A program made the translations under genes and the position numbers. A DNA stretch of 49,016 bases from Burkholderiales bacterium (lineage in GTDB: Bacteria > Pseudomonadota > Gammaproteobacteria > Burkholderiales > Burkholderiaceae_C). Under the pieces are notes generated by a model, which saw nothing but the letters and a program-made list of their open reading frames with translations, ran no database searches and was not told the DNA's origin. The stretch lies in NCBI GenBank assembly GCA_016191995.1, contig JACPVA010000174.1, positions 1 through 49,016 on the forward strand, written 5' to 3'. Of this stretch, positions 36,351 to 45,534 are shown in pieces. Numbering within the stretch: the stretch's first letter is position 1; the number at the start of each line of letters is the position of its first letter.

Positions 36351-37774
36351 AGCATGCCGTCAAGCACATCCACTTCATCGGCGTCGGCGGCGTCGGCATG
36401 AGCGGCATCGCCGAGATCCTGCACAACCTCGGCTACACGGTCTCGGGCAGCGACCAGGCCGACAGCGCGACGACGCGGCGGCTGGCGGCGCTGGGCATCC
36501 GCGTCTTCGTCGGCCACGATGCGGCGCAGGTCGCGGGCGCCGATGCGGTCGTGACCTCGTCGGCGGTCAAGGGCGACAACCCCGAGGTCCAGGCCGCACG
36601 CGCGCGCCGGGTGCCGATCGTTCCGCGCGCGGTGATGCTGGCCGAGCTGATGCGGCTGAAGCAGGGCATCGCGATCGCCGGCACGCATGGCAAGACGACG
36701 ACGACCTCGCTCGTGACCAGCGTGCTCGCCGAGGCCGGGCTGGACCCGACCTTCGTCATCGGCGGCAAGCTCGAAAGCGCGGGGGCGCACAGCCGGCTCG
36801 GCGCCGGCGACTACATCGTCGTCGAGGCCGACGAGAGCGATGCCTCGTTCCTGAACCTGAACCCGGTGCTGGCGGTCGTCACCAATATCGACGCCGACCA
36901 CATGGACACCTACGGCCACGACCTGTCGCGGCTGCGCGGCGCCTTCGTCGACTTCCTGCACCGCATGCCGTTCTACGGCGCGGCGATCGTCTGCGTCGAC
37001 GACCCCGGCGTGCGCGCGATCGTGCCGATGCTGTCGCGCCCGGTGGTCGGCTACGGCACCAGCGCCGACGCGCAGGTGCGCGCGGTCGACGTGCGCGCGT
37101 TGCCGGGCGGGCAGATGCGCTTCACCTGCCAGCGCCGCAACGGCGCCACGATGCCCGAGCTCGCCGTCACGCTCGCCCTGCCCGGCGAGCACAACGTGCG
37201 CAACGCGCTGGCGGCGATCGCGGTGGCGACCGAGCTCGAGCTGCCCGACGCCCCGGTGGTCGCGGCGCTGGCCGGCTTCGCCGGCGTCGGCCGGCGCTTC
37301 CAGCGCTGGGGCGAGCTGCCGGTCGCGGCGGCCGCCGGCGGCGGCCAGTTCACGCTGATCGACGACTACGGCCACCACCCGGTCGAGATGGCGGCGGTGA
37401 TCGCCGCCGCGCGCGGCGCCTTCCCCGGCCGGCGCCTGGTGCTGGCCTTCCAGCCGCACCGCTATACGCGAACGCGCGACTGCTTCGAGGACTTCGTCAA
37501 GGTCATGGGGCAGGCCGATGCGCTGCTGCTGACCGAGGTCTACCCCGCCGGCGAGGCGCCGATCGTCGCCGCCGATGGCCGTGCGCTGGCGCGCGCGATC
37601 CGGGTCGCCGGGCATACCGAGCCGGTCTTCGTCGACGAGGTCGCCGCGCTGCCGCAGGCGATCGCCGAGTTCGCGCGCGATGGCGACGTCGTCGTCGTGA
37701 TGGGGGCGGGCAGCATCGGCGGCGTGCCGGCGCAGCTCGCGCATCGGCTGCGCGCCGAAGGGGGCCGCCGATGA
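36347..37774 (+). CDS. murC: UDP-MurNAc:L-alanine ligase
   Basis: MurC joins L-alanine to UDP-MurNAc, the first stem-peptide step. The 475-residue protein shows the N-terminal [17 protein letters not shown]ossmann motif, the ATP loop [38 protein letters not shown], the [12 protein letters not shown] segment and the C-terminal [14 protein letters not shown] and [11 protein letters not shown] blocks. The ATG at 36347 overlaps the murG stop, and its own stop overlaps ddl. Confidence 0.97.
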   Translation: MKHAVKHIHFIGVGGVGMSGIAEILHNLGYTVSGSDQADSATTRRLAALGIRVFVGHDAAQVAGADAVVTSSAVKGDNPEVQAARARRVPIVPRAVMLAELMRLKQGIAIAGTHGKTTTTSLVTSVLAEAGLDPTFVIGGKLESAGAHSRLGAGDYIVVEADESDASFLNLNPVLAVVTNIDADHMDTYGHDLSRLRGAFVDFLHRMPFYGAAIVCVDDPGVRAIVPMLSRPVVGYGTSADAQVRAVDVRALPGGQMRFTCQRRNGATMPELAVTLALPGEHNVRNALAAIAVATELELPDAPVVAALAGFAGVGRRFQRWGELPVAAAAGGGQFTLIDDYGHHPVEMAAVIAAARGAFPGRRLVLAFQPHRYTRTRDCFEDFVKVMGQADALLLTEVYPAGEAPIVAADGRALARAIRVAGHTEPVFVDEVAALPQAIAEFARDGDVVVVMGAGSIGGVPAQLAHRLRAEGGRR

Positions 37775-38766
37775 ACCCGACGCCAGTCCAGCCGGCGGCG
37801 ATGCCGCAGACGCCGGACCCGCGCGCGCTCGGCCGCGTCGCGGTGCTGACGGGCGGCGCCAGCGCCGAGCGCGAGGTCTCGCTGATGTCGGGCCGCGGCG
37901 TGCTGGAGGCGCTGCGCTCGCGCGGCGTCGACGCCTTCGCCTTCGACCCCGCCGAGCGCGGGCTGCACGAGCTGCGCGACGAGGCGGTCGCGCGCGTCTT
38001 CATCGCGCTGCACGGCCGTCACGGCGAGGACGGCACGGTGCAAGGCGCGCTGGAGCTGCTCGGCATCCCCTACACCGGCTCCGGCGTGATGGCCAGCAGC
38101 ATCTGCATGGACAAGGTGATGACCAAGCGCGTCTGGGTCGCCGAGGGGCTGCCGACACCGCGCTGGGTCTGGCTCGCGCCCGACGATCACGACCGCGAGC
38201 AGCTGATGCGCGTGCCCGACGAGCTCGGCCTGCCGCTGATCGTCAAGCCGCCGCGCGAGGGCTCGTCGATCGGCATCAGCAAGGTCGAGGGCTACTCGGG
38301 GATGTCGGACGCGGTGCAGCTCGCGGCGCGCTACGACCGCGACGTGCTGTGCGAGGAATTCATCGACGGCATCGAGCTGACCTGCCCGGTGCTCGGGCGC
38401 GGCGCCGGCGCGCAGGCGCTGCCGGTGATCCGCATCGAAGCGCCGGGCGGCAACTACGACTACGAGCACAAGTATTTCAGCGCGGACACCGGCTATCACT
38501 GCCCGAGCGGCCTGCCGCCCGACGAGGAGGCCGAGGTGCAGCGCCTGACGCTGGCCGCCTACCGCGCGCTGGGCTGCCGCGGCTGGGGACGCGCCGACCT
38601 GATGCTGCGCGCCGCCGACCGCAAGCCCTTCCTGCTCGAGATGAATACCAGCCCCGGGATGACCGGGCATTCGCTGGTGCCGATGTCGGCGCGCGCCGCC
38701 GGCATCGACTACGCGTCGCTGTGCCTGCGGCTGCTGAACGACGCGACGCTGGACGCCGATGTCTGA
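37771..38766 (+). CDS. ddl: D-alanine--D-alanine ligase
   Basis: Ddl makes D-Ala-D-Ala for MurF. The 331-residue ATP-grasp protein shows [45 protein letters not shown] (ATP and serine loop), [10 protein letters not shown] and the C-terminal [16 protein letters not shown] with metal and D-Ala ligands. The first 18 residues ([18 protein letters not shown]) are a nonconserved extension; an internal ATG at residue 11 is an alternative. It corresponds in position to ddlB of enterobacteria. ftsQ follows after 5 nt. Confidence 0.96.
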   Translation: MNPTPVQPAAMPQTPDPRALGRVAVLTGGASAEREVSLMSGRGVLEALRSRGVDAFAFDPAERGLHELRDEAVARVFIALHGRHGEDGTVQGALELLGIPYTGSGVMASSICMDKVMTKRVWVAEGLPTPRWVWLAPDDHDREQLMRVPDELGLPLIVKPPREGSSIGISKVEGYSGMSDAVQLAARYDRDVLCEEFIDGIELTCPVLGRGAGAQALPVIRIEAPGGNYDYEHKYFSADTGYHCPSGLPPDEEAEVQRLTLAAYRALGCRGWGRADLMLRAADRKPFLLEMNTSPGMTGHSLVPMSARAAGIDYASLCLRLLNDATLDADV

Positions 38767-38771
38767 GCCCC

Positions 38772-39587
38772 ATGGCGCGCCACCCCATCGCCCGCCCCGC
38801 CACGGCGCGCCCCGCGCTGCCGGCCGATGTGCGGCTGACGAATGCGGTGGCCGGGGGCATCGTCGTGCTCGCGCTGCTGGTGCTGGCGGCGGCGGCGTTG
38901 CACGCGCTGTTGCGCGGGCCGTGGCCGCCGATCCGCGCCATCGTGCTGGCGGGCGATCTGGCGCGCAGCCCGGAGGCGGCGCTGCGGGGCGAGGTGCTGC
39001 CGCGGCTGCGCGGCAACTTCGTCGGCCTGGACCTGCAGGGCGCGCGCACGGCCTTCGAGTCGCTGCCCTGGGTGCGGCGCGCGGTCGTGCGCCGGGTCTG
39101 GCCGGACCGGCTCGCGGTGACGCTCGAGGAGCACCGGCCGGTGGCGCTGTGGCAGCGCGACGAGGAGAACCCGCTCGTCGTCAACGACCACGGCGAGCTG
39201 TTCGAGGCCAACCTGGGCGAGATCGACGACCCGGCGCTGCCGGTCTTCGCCGGCCCGCCCGATGCGGCGCCTGCGGTCTGGGCGCTGTACCGCGCGGTCC
39301 AGCCGCTGCTGGCCGCGCAGCAGCTGCCGGTGGCGCGGCTGGAGCTGTCGGGGCGCGGCTCGTGGCGCGTCCAGACCGCCGCCGGGCAGTCGATCGAGCT
39401 CGGCCGCGGCAGCCAGGAGGAGCTGGTCGCGCGCACCGCGGCCTTCGCGCGCACGCTGCCGCAGCTCGGTGCGCGCTGGGGCCGGCCGCTGGCGAGCGCC
39501 GACCTGCGCCACGCCGGCGGCTATGCGCTGCGGCTGCAGGGGGTGACGACGGCGGCGGACGCGCAGGCGCCGCGCGCCGGGATGTGA
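38772..39587 (+). CDS. ftsQ: Cell division protein FtsQ
   Basis: FtsQ is a bitopic divisome scaffold. The 271-residue protein has a cytoplasmic tail, one transmembrane helix (about residues 28-47, GGIVVLALLVLAAAALHALL), a POTRA domain (about 53-125: IRAIVLAGDLARSP through LAVTLEEHRPVALW) and the beta domain with LVVNDHGELFEA. It is normal in size and position, between ddl and ftsA. The 88-bp gap to ftsA, rather than an overlap, may hold a separate ribosome-loading site or an internal promoter. Confidence 0.94.
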   Translation: MARHPIARPATARPALPADVRLTNAVAGGIVVLALLVLAAAALHALLRGPWPPIRAIVLAGDLARSPEAALRGEVLPRLRGNFVGLDLQGARTAFESLPWVRRAVVRRVWPDRLAVTLEEHRPVALWQRDEENPLVVNDHGELFEANLGEIDDPALPVFAGPPDAAPAVWALYRAVQPLLAAQQLPVARLELSGRGSWRVQTAAGQSIELGRGSQEELVARTAAFARTLPQLGARWGRPLASADLRHAGGYALRLQGVTTAADAQAPRAGM

Positions 39588-39675
39588 GGCGCGCATGAGA
39601 CGCCTGCGAGCGAGACCTGGAGGCCCCCGTCGCGGGGTCGGGGCGCGCCGCGCGGCGGACCGGCGGGAGACCTGA

Positions 39676-40908
39676 ATGGCCAAGGAATACAAGGAACTGC
39701 TCGTCGGGCTGGATATCGGCACCGCCAAGGTGATGGCGGTCGTCGCCGAGCTGGCGCCCGGCGGCGAGCTGCGCGTCGCCGGGCTCGGCATCGCGAGCAC
39801 GCACGGCCTGAAGCGCGGGGTCGTCGTCAACATCGACGCCACCGTGCAGAGCATCCAGCAGGCGGTCAAGGAGGCCGAGATGATGGCCGCCTGCAAGATC
39901 GGCAGCGTCTGGACCGGCATCACCGGAAGCCACATCCGCGGCCAGAACTCGACCGGCATGGTGATCGTGCGCGACAACCGCGAGGTCACGCCGGTCGACG
40001 TCGCGCGCGTGGTCGAGACCGCCAAGGCGATCAACATCCCGAACGACCAGCGCGTGCTGCTCGTCGAGCCGCAGGAGTTCGTCATCGACGGCCACGAGGT
40101 CAAGGAGCCGATCGGCATGAGCGGCTCGCGGCTCGAGGTGCGGGTGCACATCGTCACCGGTGCCGGCAGCGCGGCGGAGAACATCCTGAAGTGCGTGCGC
40201 CGCTGCGGGCTCGAGGTGCAGGGGCTGCTGCTCAACCCGAGCGCGAGCGCGGCGGCGGTGCTGACCGACGACGAGAAGGCGCTCGGCGTCGCGCTGGTCG
40301 ACATCGGCGCCGGCACGACCGACGTGCAGATCTACACCGATGGCAGCGTGCGCCACACCGCGGTGATCCCGATCGCCGGCGACCTGGTCACGAGCGACAT
40401 CGCGATGGCGCTGCGCACGCCGACCAAGGACGCCGAGGAGATCAAGGTCGAGCATGGGGTGGCCAAGCAGCTGCTGGCCGACCCGGCCGAGCAGCTCGAG
40501 GTGCCGGGGCTGGGCGACCGCGCGCCGCGCATGCTCAGCCGCCAGGCGCTCGCCGGCGTGATCGAGCCGCGCGTCGAGGAGATCTTCTCGCTCGTGCAGC
40601 AGGTCATCCGCGACAGCGGCTACGAGGAGCTGCTGTCCAGCGGCGTCGTGCTGACCGGCGGCTCGGCGGTGATGCCGGGCATGGTCGAGCTCGGCGAGGA
40701 CATCTTTCTCAAGCCGGTGCGCACCGGCGTGCCGACCTACGGCGGGGCGCTGGCGGACATGGTGACCAATCCGCGCTCGGCGACCGTGATGGGCCTGCTC
40801 GAGGAGGCGCGGCTGGCGCGTGCGCGCGGGCATCGCGCCGCCCAGCAGGCCGGCTCGGTCAAGACCTGGGTCAGCCGCGCCAAGGACTGGTTCCTCGGCA
40901 ACTTCTGA
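39676..40908 (+). CDS. ftsA: Cell division protein FtsA
   Basis: FtsA is the actin-like protein that tethers FtsZ filaments to the membrane and recruits later divisome proteins. The 410-residue protein has the ATPase start LLVGLDIGTAKVMAVV, the SHS2 1C insert, the second phosphate motif LVDIGAGTTDVQIYTDG, the adenosine motif VVLTGGSAVMPG and the C-terminal amphipathic membrane-targeting helix KTWVSRAKDWFLGNF. A GGGAG ribosome-binding site precedes the ATG at 39676. Confidence 0.97.
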   Translation: MAKEYKELLVGLDIGTAKVMAVVAELAPGGELRVAGLGIASTHGLKRGVVVNIDATVQSIQQAVKEAEMMAACKIGSVWTGITGSHIRGQNSTGMVIVRDNREVTPVDVARVVETAKAINIPNDQRVLLVEPQEFVIDGHEVKEPIGMSGSRLEVRVHIVTGAGSAAENILKCVRRCGLEVQGLLLNPSASAAAVLTDDEKALGVALVDIGAGTTDVQIYTDGSVRHTAVIPIAGDLVTSDIAMALRTPTKDAEEIKVEHGVAKQLLADPAEQLEVPGLGDRAPRMLSRQALAGVIEPRVEEIFSLVQQVIRDSGYEELLSSGVVLTGGSAVMPGMVELGEDIFLKPVRTGVPTYGGALADMVTNPRSATVMGLLEEARLARARGHRAAQQAGSVKTWVSRAKDWFLGNF

Positions 40909-41027
40909 CGATCACGACGACGAAGGAGTCCGCGATGGACACGCATCCACCCCCTGGCGCGGGTCCGCGACAGGTTCCGCATCCCACCGCCACCACGGCA
41001 ACTGCAGCAGCAAGCAAGGAGGTCCAC

Positions 41028-42254
41028 ATGGCCATCGAGATGATCGAATCGTTCGACGAGGGCACCACGATCAAGGTGATCGGGGTCGGAGGCGGCGGCG
41101 GCAACGCCGTCGAGTACATGCTCGCGCAGGGCGTGCAGGGGGTCGAGTTCCTGTGCGCCAACACCGACGCGCAGGCGCTCAACCGCTCGCGTGCGCACAA
41201 CCTGATCCAGCTCGGCGCGAACGGCCTGGGTGCCGGCGGCAAACCCGACAAGGGCAAGGCCGCGGCCGAGGAGGCCGAGGCGCGCATCCGCGATGCGATC
41301 GCCGGCGCGCACATGGTCTTCATCACCGCCGGCATGGGCGGCGGCACCGGCACCGGCGCCGCGCCGGTGATCGCGCGCGTGGCGAAAGAGATGGGCGTGC
41401 TGACGGTCGGCGTGGTGACCAAGCCGTTCGAGTTCGAGGGCTCGCGCCGCATGAAGCAGGCCGAGCACGGCACCGCCGAGCTCGAGGCCAATGTCGACAG
41501 CCTGATCGTCGTCCTGAACGAGAAGCTGCTCGAGGTGCTGCCCGACGACATCTCGCAGGAGCAGGCCTTCGCGCACGCGAACGACGTGCTGAAGAATGCG
41601 GTCGGCGGCATCAGCGACATCATCCACATGGACGCCCAGGTCAACGTCGACTTCGAGGACGTCAAGACCGTGATGAGCGAGCCCGGCAAGGCGATGATGG
41701 GAACCGCCGTCGCCAGCGGGCCGGACCGCGCGAGCAAGGCCGCCGAGGGCGCCGTGGCCTGCCCGCTGCTGGAGGGCATCGACCTGAGCGGCGCGCGCGG
41801 CGTGCTGGTGCTGATCGCCGCCAGCCGCGCCAACTTCAAGCTCAAGGAGAGCCAGACGGCGATGAACTGCATCCGCCGCTATGCCGCCGACGATGCGCAC
41901 ATCATCTTCGGCGCCGCCTACGACGAGGGCCTGGGCGACCACCTGCGCGTGACCGTGATCGCCACCGGGCTGAGCCCGCAGTCGCGGCGCCAGACGGCGC
42001 CGCTGACGGTGGTGCCGGCGCAGGCCATGCGCACCGGCACCGACAACCTGCCGGTGCTCGACCAGCCCGCGCAGGTGACGCCGACGCTGCAGGCGGCCAG
42101 GCCGGCGACGCCGGCGACGCACGACTACAGCGGGCTCAACACCCCGAGCGTGTGGCGCAGCGGCCGTACCGCAGCCGCCAAGGTCGAGGCGCTGGCCAGC
42201 AACGGCATGGACGAGATCGAGATCCCGGCCTTCCTGCGCAAGCAGGCGGATTGA
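41028..42254 (+). CDS. ftsZ: Cell division GTPase FtsZ
   Basis: FtsZ is the tubulin homologue that forms the division ring. The 408-residue protein shows KVIGVGGGGGNAVEYM, the tubulin signature GGGTGTGAAPV, the T7-loop region VDFEDVKTVMSEPGKAMMG and the C-terminal conserved peptide EIEIPAFLRKQAD that binds FtsA. The ATG at 41028 is preceded by a near-ideal AGGAGG at 5 nt and yields the MAIEMIE start of relatives. A second in-frame ATG at 40935, also with GAAGGAG in front, would add 31 residues with atypical codon use. A linker of about 70 residues joins the GTPase body to the tail. Confidence 0.97.
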   Translation: MAIEMIESFDEGTTIKVIGVGGGGGNAVEYMLAQGVQGVEFLCANTDAQALNRSRAHNLIQLGANGLGAGGKPDKGKAAAEEAEARIRDAIAGAHMVFITAGMGGGTGTGAAPVIARVAKEMGVLTVGVVTKPFEFEGSRRMKQAEHGTAELEANVDSLIVVLNEKLLEVLPDDISQEQAFAHANDVLKNAVGGISDIIHMDAQVNVDFEDVKTVMSEPGKAMMGTAVASGPDRASKAAEGAVACPLLEGIDLSGARGVLVLIAASRANFKLKESQTAMNCIRRYAADDAHIIFGAAYDEGLGDHLRVTVIATGLSPQSRRQTAPLTVVPAQAMRTGTDNLPVLDQPAQVTPTLQAARPATPATHDYSGLNTPSVWRSGRTAAAKVEALASNGMDEIEIPAFLRKQAD

Positions 42255-42339
42255 CGATGCGGCGCCGGGGCTGCGTGCGCGCGCCGCCGCCCCGGGTGCC
42301 GCGCCGCGCCTCCGCCTCACGATCGGCCGGCGCTACGGC

Positions 42340-43353
42340 GTGGCTGCGCGTCGCAAGCTGCTGATCGCCGCCGCCGTGGCGCTGGCCACCGGCGGCGCGG
42401 GGGTGGTCGTCCCCTATCGCCGCGACATGCGTCGTGCCTACGACCGAATCGCCTCGGGCAGCGAGGTCCTGGCGTCGCCCTGGGGCGCGATCGAGTTCGC
42501 CGCCGGCGGCATGGCCGCCAGCCGTGGTGCCGATGCCACCGATCGTGCCGGCGGCGCCGGCGGAGTCGGCGGCTTCGGCACGCCGGTGCTCGTCGTGCAT
42601 GGCAGCGGCGGCGGCTTCGACCAGGGTGCCCTCATCGCGCGCACGCTGGTCGACGACGGGCGGCGCTGGATCGCGCCGTCGCGCTTCGGTTATCTGCGCT
42701 CGGCGCTGCCGGCGGGGGCGGGATTTGCCGAGCAGGCCGACGCCTTCGCGTGGCTGGTCGAGCATCTCGGGCTCGGCCGCGTGCACGTGCTCGCCCTGTC
42801 GCATGGCGGCCCGTCGGCGCTGTGGCTGGCGCTGCGCCACCCCGCGCGGGTGGCGTCGCTGACGCTGCTGTCGGCCGGCGTGACCGCGCTGCCGGTGGCC
42901 GACCAGCGTGCGGCCGACCGCAAGGGCCGCATGCTGACCGCCATCTACCAGCACGACCTGGTGTACTGGGGGCTGACGAAGTCGATGCGGCGGATCTTCC
43001 TCGGCCTGATGGGTGTCGACGCCGCGGTCGCGGCGACGCTGACGCCGGCGCAGCGCGCGCTCGCCGACGAGGTCATCGACTCGATGAACCCGGTCGCGCC
43101 GCGCGCCGCCGGTGTCGTGTTCGACAACCGCGCGGCGATGCCCGATGCGCGCATCGCCGGCATCCGCGCGCCGACGCTGATCGTGCATGCGCGCGACGAC
43201 TCGCTGCAGCTGTTCGGCCACGCCGAGTTCGCGGCCGCCACGATCCCGGGAGCGCAGCTGGCCGCATTCGACCGCGGCGGCCATCTGCTGCTGGCCGTCG
43301 AGCGCGACGCGGTGCGGCGGCGGGTGGCGGCGCACTGGCGCAAAGTCGGCTGA
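42340..43353 (+). CDS. Alpha/beta-fold hydrolase
   Basis: The 337-residue protein has an N-terminal hydrophobic helix (about residues 8-25, a probable signal or anchor) and an alpha/beta hydrolase fold. PVLVVHGSGGGFDQG gives the oxyanion region, HVLALSHGGPSALW the nucleophile Ser, LIVHARDDSLQ the acid and FDRGGHLLL the His. The substrate cannot be named. It starts with GTG 85 nt after ftsZ and reads in the same direction, so it may be carried by dcw transcripts, but it is not a usual member of that cluster. Confidence 0.8.
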   Translation: MAARRKLLIAAAVALATGGAGVVVPYRRDMRRAYDRIASGSEVLASPWGAIEFAAGGMAASRGADATDRAGGAGGVGGFGTPVLVVHGSGGGFDQGALIARTLVDDGRRWIAPSRFGYLRSALPAGAGFAEQADAFAWLVEHLGLGRVHVLALSHGGPSALWLALRHPARVASLTLLSAGVTALPVADQRAADRKGRMLTAIYQHDLVYWGLTKSMRRIFLGLMGVDAAVAATLTPAQRALADEVIDSMNPVAPRAAGVVFDNRAAMPDARIAGIRAPTLIVHARDDSLQLFGHAEFAAATIPGAQLAAFDRGGHLLLAVERDAVRRRVAAHWRKVG

Positions 43354-43360
43354 TGCGCGT

Positions 43361-43405
43361 CGGCGGTCGATCGACAAGGACTGGGTTGCCGGCGATCGAC
43401 CGCCG
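43361..43405. repeat. 13-bp perfect inverted repeat
   Basis: CGGCGGTCGATCG (43361-43373) and its exact complement (43393-43405) flank a 19-nt loop just after the hydrolase stop codon. It could end that transcript, though no T-run follows. Confidence 0.6.
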
Positions 43406-43407
43406 TC

Positions 43408-43438
43408 GGCACTGAGCGGCCGTTGGCCGCTCAGTGCC
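43408..43438. repeat. 14-bp perfect hairpin, left copy
   Basis: GGCACTGAGCGGCC (43408-43421), loop GTT, then the exact complement (43425-43438). Its core is repeated in the hairpin at 43700-43730. Confidence 0.75.
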
Positions 43439-43455
43439 GAGGGCACTTACGCACG

Positions 43456-43490
43456 GCTCCCCCTCGCCCCCTCCGAGAGGGGGCTCCAGC
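43456..43490 (+). repeat. 35-bp GC-rich hairpin repeat, copy 1
   Basis: The unit reads GCTCCCCCTCGCCCCC then TCCGAGAGGGGGCTCCAGC. It differs from the reverse complement of copy 3 at one position. Confidence 0.75.
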
Positions 43491-43500
43491 ATGTCCGACA

Positions 43501-43537
43501 GCTCCCCCCAGCCCCCCTCCCGGAGGGGGGCTCCAGC
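43501..43537 (+). repeat. 37-bp GC-rich hairpin repeat, copy 2
   Basis: A longer variant of copy 1 in the same orientation, with both C-run and G-run extended and a CCCGGA loop. It lies 10 bp after copy 1. Confidence 0.7.
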
Positions 43538-43646
43538 TTGGATGACGAGTCGACCGCCACCGCTGACCGTCGTGGCGCAGGTCGGCTTGTCCATGCGCGC
43601 CGCGCCACGAACGACTCGCCGGCCGCAAGGCCGGCCCGACAGTCTT

Positions 43647-43681
43647 GCTGGAGCCCCCTCTCGGAGGGGGCGTGGGGGAGC
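43647..43681 (-). repeat. 35-bp GC-rich hairpin repeat, copy 3 (inverted)
   Basis: The reverse complement matches copy 1 at 34 of 35 positions, so copies 1 and 3 form a long inverted repeat around the middle of the region. Confidence 0.75.
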
Positions 43682-43699
43682 GGTACGTGAGGGCCCTTG

Positions 43700-43730
43700 G
43701 GCCCGGAGCGGCCAACGGCCGCTCCGGGCC
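43700..43730. repeat. 14-bp perfect hairpin, right copy
   Basis: GGCCCGGAGCGGCC (43700-43713), loop AAC, exact complement (43717-43730). It shares the GAGCGGCC core with the left hairpin; the outer base pairs differ but remain complementary in both. Confidence 0.75.
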
Positions 43731-43875
43731 GAGAGCGGCCGTTCGACCGCGGGCGCCAGTTGAAGGCTTGAACGCGATCCCCTAGGACCCTCGGGCGACG
43801 GGCGGCGCGGGTTGCCACCGAGGCGGCGCGCGGCACGATCCGTCTAGAGTGCCGCGACGCGACCGAGGAACCCCG

Positions 43876-45441
43876 ATGAGCGAAGCGCTGCGCCGCCAGA
43901 CCCTCTACGACCTGCTGCGCCGAACCGCGGCGCGATGGCCGGACAAGCCGGGAATCGTCTGCGGCGACACGAGCTGGACCTGGCGCGAGTTCGACGCCGT
44001 CGTCTCGCGCCTGGCCGCCGGCCTGCACGCGCAAGGGGTGGCCTGCGGCGACCGCATCGCCGTGCTGGCGCGCAACTCGCACGGCTTCGCGGCGCTGCGC
44101 TTCGCACTCGCGCGCCTGGGCGCGGTGCTGGTCCCGGTCAACTACATGCTCAACGCCGACGAGGCGGCGTATATCCTGCGCCATGCCGGCGCGCGCATGC
44201 TGGCAGTCGACGCCGGCCTGGCCGCGCTCGGCCGCGACGCCGCGGCGCGCACGACGGGGGTCGAGCGGCTGCTCGGATTGCCGTCGGAGCATTCGAGCGA
44301 CCCGATCGAGGGCGCGCTCGCCTTCGAGGCGCTGGCCGGGTGCACCGCGCCGCCGCCCGATCCCGAGATCGGCCGCGACCACCTGCTGCAGATCGTCTAT
44401 ACCAGCGGCACCGAGTCGCTGCCCAAGGGTGCGATGCTGACGCACGGCGCAGTGATCGACCAGTATGTGAGCTGCATCGTCGACGGCGAGATGGCCGCGG
44501 GCGACACGGTGCTGCACGCGCTGCCGCTGTACCACTGCGCGCAGCTCGATGTCTTTCTCGGCCCCTGCGTCTACCTGGGCGCGACGAGCCACCTCACCGC
44601 CACCCCGACGCCCGACAACCTGCTGCCGTTGCTGGCGCGGCACCGCATCGGATCGTTCTTCGCGCCGCCGACGGTGTGGATCGGGCTGCTTCGCTCGCCG
44701 CGGTTCGACGCCGGCGCGCTGTCGGCGCTGAAGAAGGGCTACTACGGCGCGTCGATCATGCCGGTGGCGGTGATGCGCGAGCTGCTCGACCGGCTGCCCG
44801 GCATCCGGCTGTGGAACTTCTACGGCCAGACCGAGATCGCGCCGCTGGCCACCGTGCTGAAGCCCGAGGACCAGCTGCCCAAGCCGGGCTCGGCCGGCCG
44901 GCCGGCGCTGAACGTCGAGACGCGCGTCGTCGACGACGCGATGCGCGACGTCGCGCCGGGCGAGGTCGGCGAGATCGTGCACCGCTCGCCGCAGCTGCTG
45001 CAGGGCTACTTCGCCGACCCCGAGCGCACGGCCGCGGCCTTCGCGGGCGGCTGGTTCCACTCGGGCGACCTGGCCACGGTCGACGACGAGGGCTACATCA
45101 CGGTCGTCGACCGCAAGAAGGACATGATCAAGACCGGCGGCGAGAACGTCGCCAGCCGCGAGGTCGAGGAGGCGCTGTACCGGCTCGACGGCGTCAGCGA
45201 GGTCGCGGTCGTCGGCCTGCCGCACCCGCGCTGGATCGAGGCCGTCACCGCGGTCGTCGTGCGCAAGGCCGGCCACGAGCTGACCGAGGCGCAGCTGCTC
45301 GCGCATGCGGCCGCCCAGCTCGCGCCGTTCAAGTGCCCGAAGGCGGTCGTCTTCGTCGACAGCCTGCCGAAGAACCCGAGCGGCAAGCTGCTCAAGCGCG
45401 AGCTGCGCCAGCGGCTGCAGCGGCAGTACGACGCGTCGTGA
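43876..45441 (+). CDS. AMP-dependent acyl-CoA synthetase
   Basis: The 521-residue ANL-superfamily enzyme activates a carboxylic acid to acyl-AMP and then acyl-CoA. Motifs seen are the phosphate loop IVYTSGTESLPKGAMLTH, WNFYGQTEIAPLATVL, the GWFHSGDLATVDDEGY hinge region, VDRKKDMIKTGGENVASREVE and the C-terminal catalytic lysine in NPSGKLLKREL. The pattern is that of medium/long-chain fatty-acyl-CoA ligases (FadD3/FadD13-like or crotonobetaine-CoA-ligase-like), but the acid is not predictable. The ATG at 43876 has GAGGAA in front and was chosen over an in-frame start nine codons upstream. No beta-oxidation genes adjoin it. Confidence 0.88.
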   Translation: MSEALRRQTLYDLLRRTAARWPDKPGIVCGDTSWTWREFDAVVSRLAAGLHAQGVACGDRIAVLARNSHGFAALRFALARLGAVLVPVNYMLNADEAAYILRHAGARMLAVDAGLAALGRDAAARTTGVERLLGLPSEHSSDPIEGALAFEALAGCTAPPPDPEIGRDHLLQIVYTSGTESLPKGAMLTHGAVIDQYVSCIVDGEMAAGDTVLHALPLYHCAQLDVFLGPCVYLGATSHLTATPTPDNLLPLLARHRIGSFFAPPTVWIGLLRSPRFDAGALSALKKGYYGASIMPVAVMRELLDRLPGIRLWNFYGQTEIAPLATVLKPEDQLPKPGSAGRPALNVETRVVDDAMRDVAPGEVGEIVHRSPQLLQGYFADPERTAAAFAGGWFHSGDLATVDDEGYITVVDRKKDMIKTGGENVASREVEEALYRLDGVSEVAVVGLPHPRWIEAVTAVVVRKAGHELTEAQLLAHAAAQLAPFKCPKAVVFVDSLPKNPSGKLLKRELRQRLQRQYDAS

Positions 45442-45534
45442 GCGCCGCGGCGCGGCGGGCCCGACCGGCCGCGCACGAGGCTCGATGCGGCGGTCTTCGA
45501 CGGTCCGGGGGCGCGCTGCCCTGGATCATGAAGC

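Larger units (their letters stand above)
43354..43875. repeat. Mosaic intergenic region of inverted repeats
   Basis: This 522-bp gap has no gene but is densely packed with perfect palindromes. Two similar blocks face each other. Each has a 14-bp hairpin with core GAGCGGCC...GGCCGCTC next to a 35-bp GCTCCCCC...GGGGGCTCCAGC unit; the left block is 43408-43490 and the right block 43647-43730. A third related unit and a GCCGGCC-GCAA-GGCCGGC hairpin (43618-43635) lie between them. The arrangement resembles a composite of short mobile repeats. It also separates the dcw region from the acyl-CoA synthetase and may act as a transcription barrier. Confidence 0.75.
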
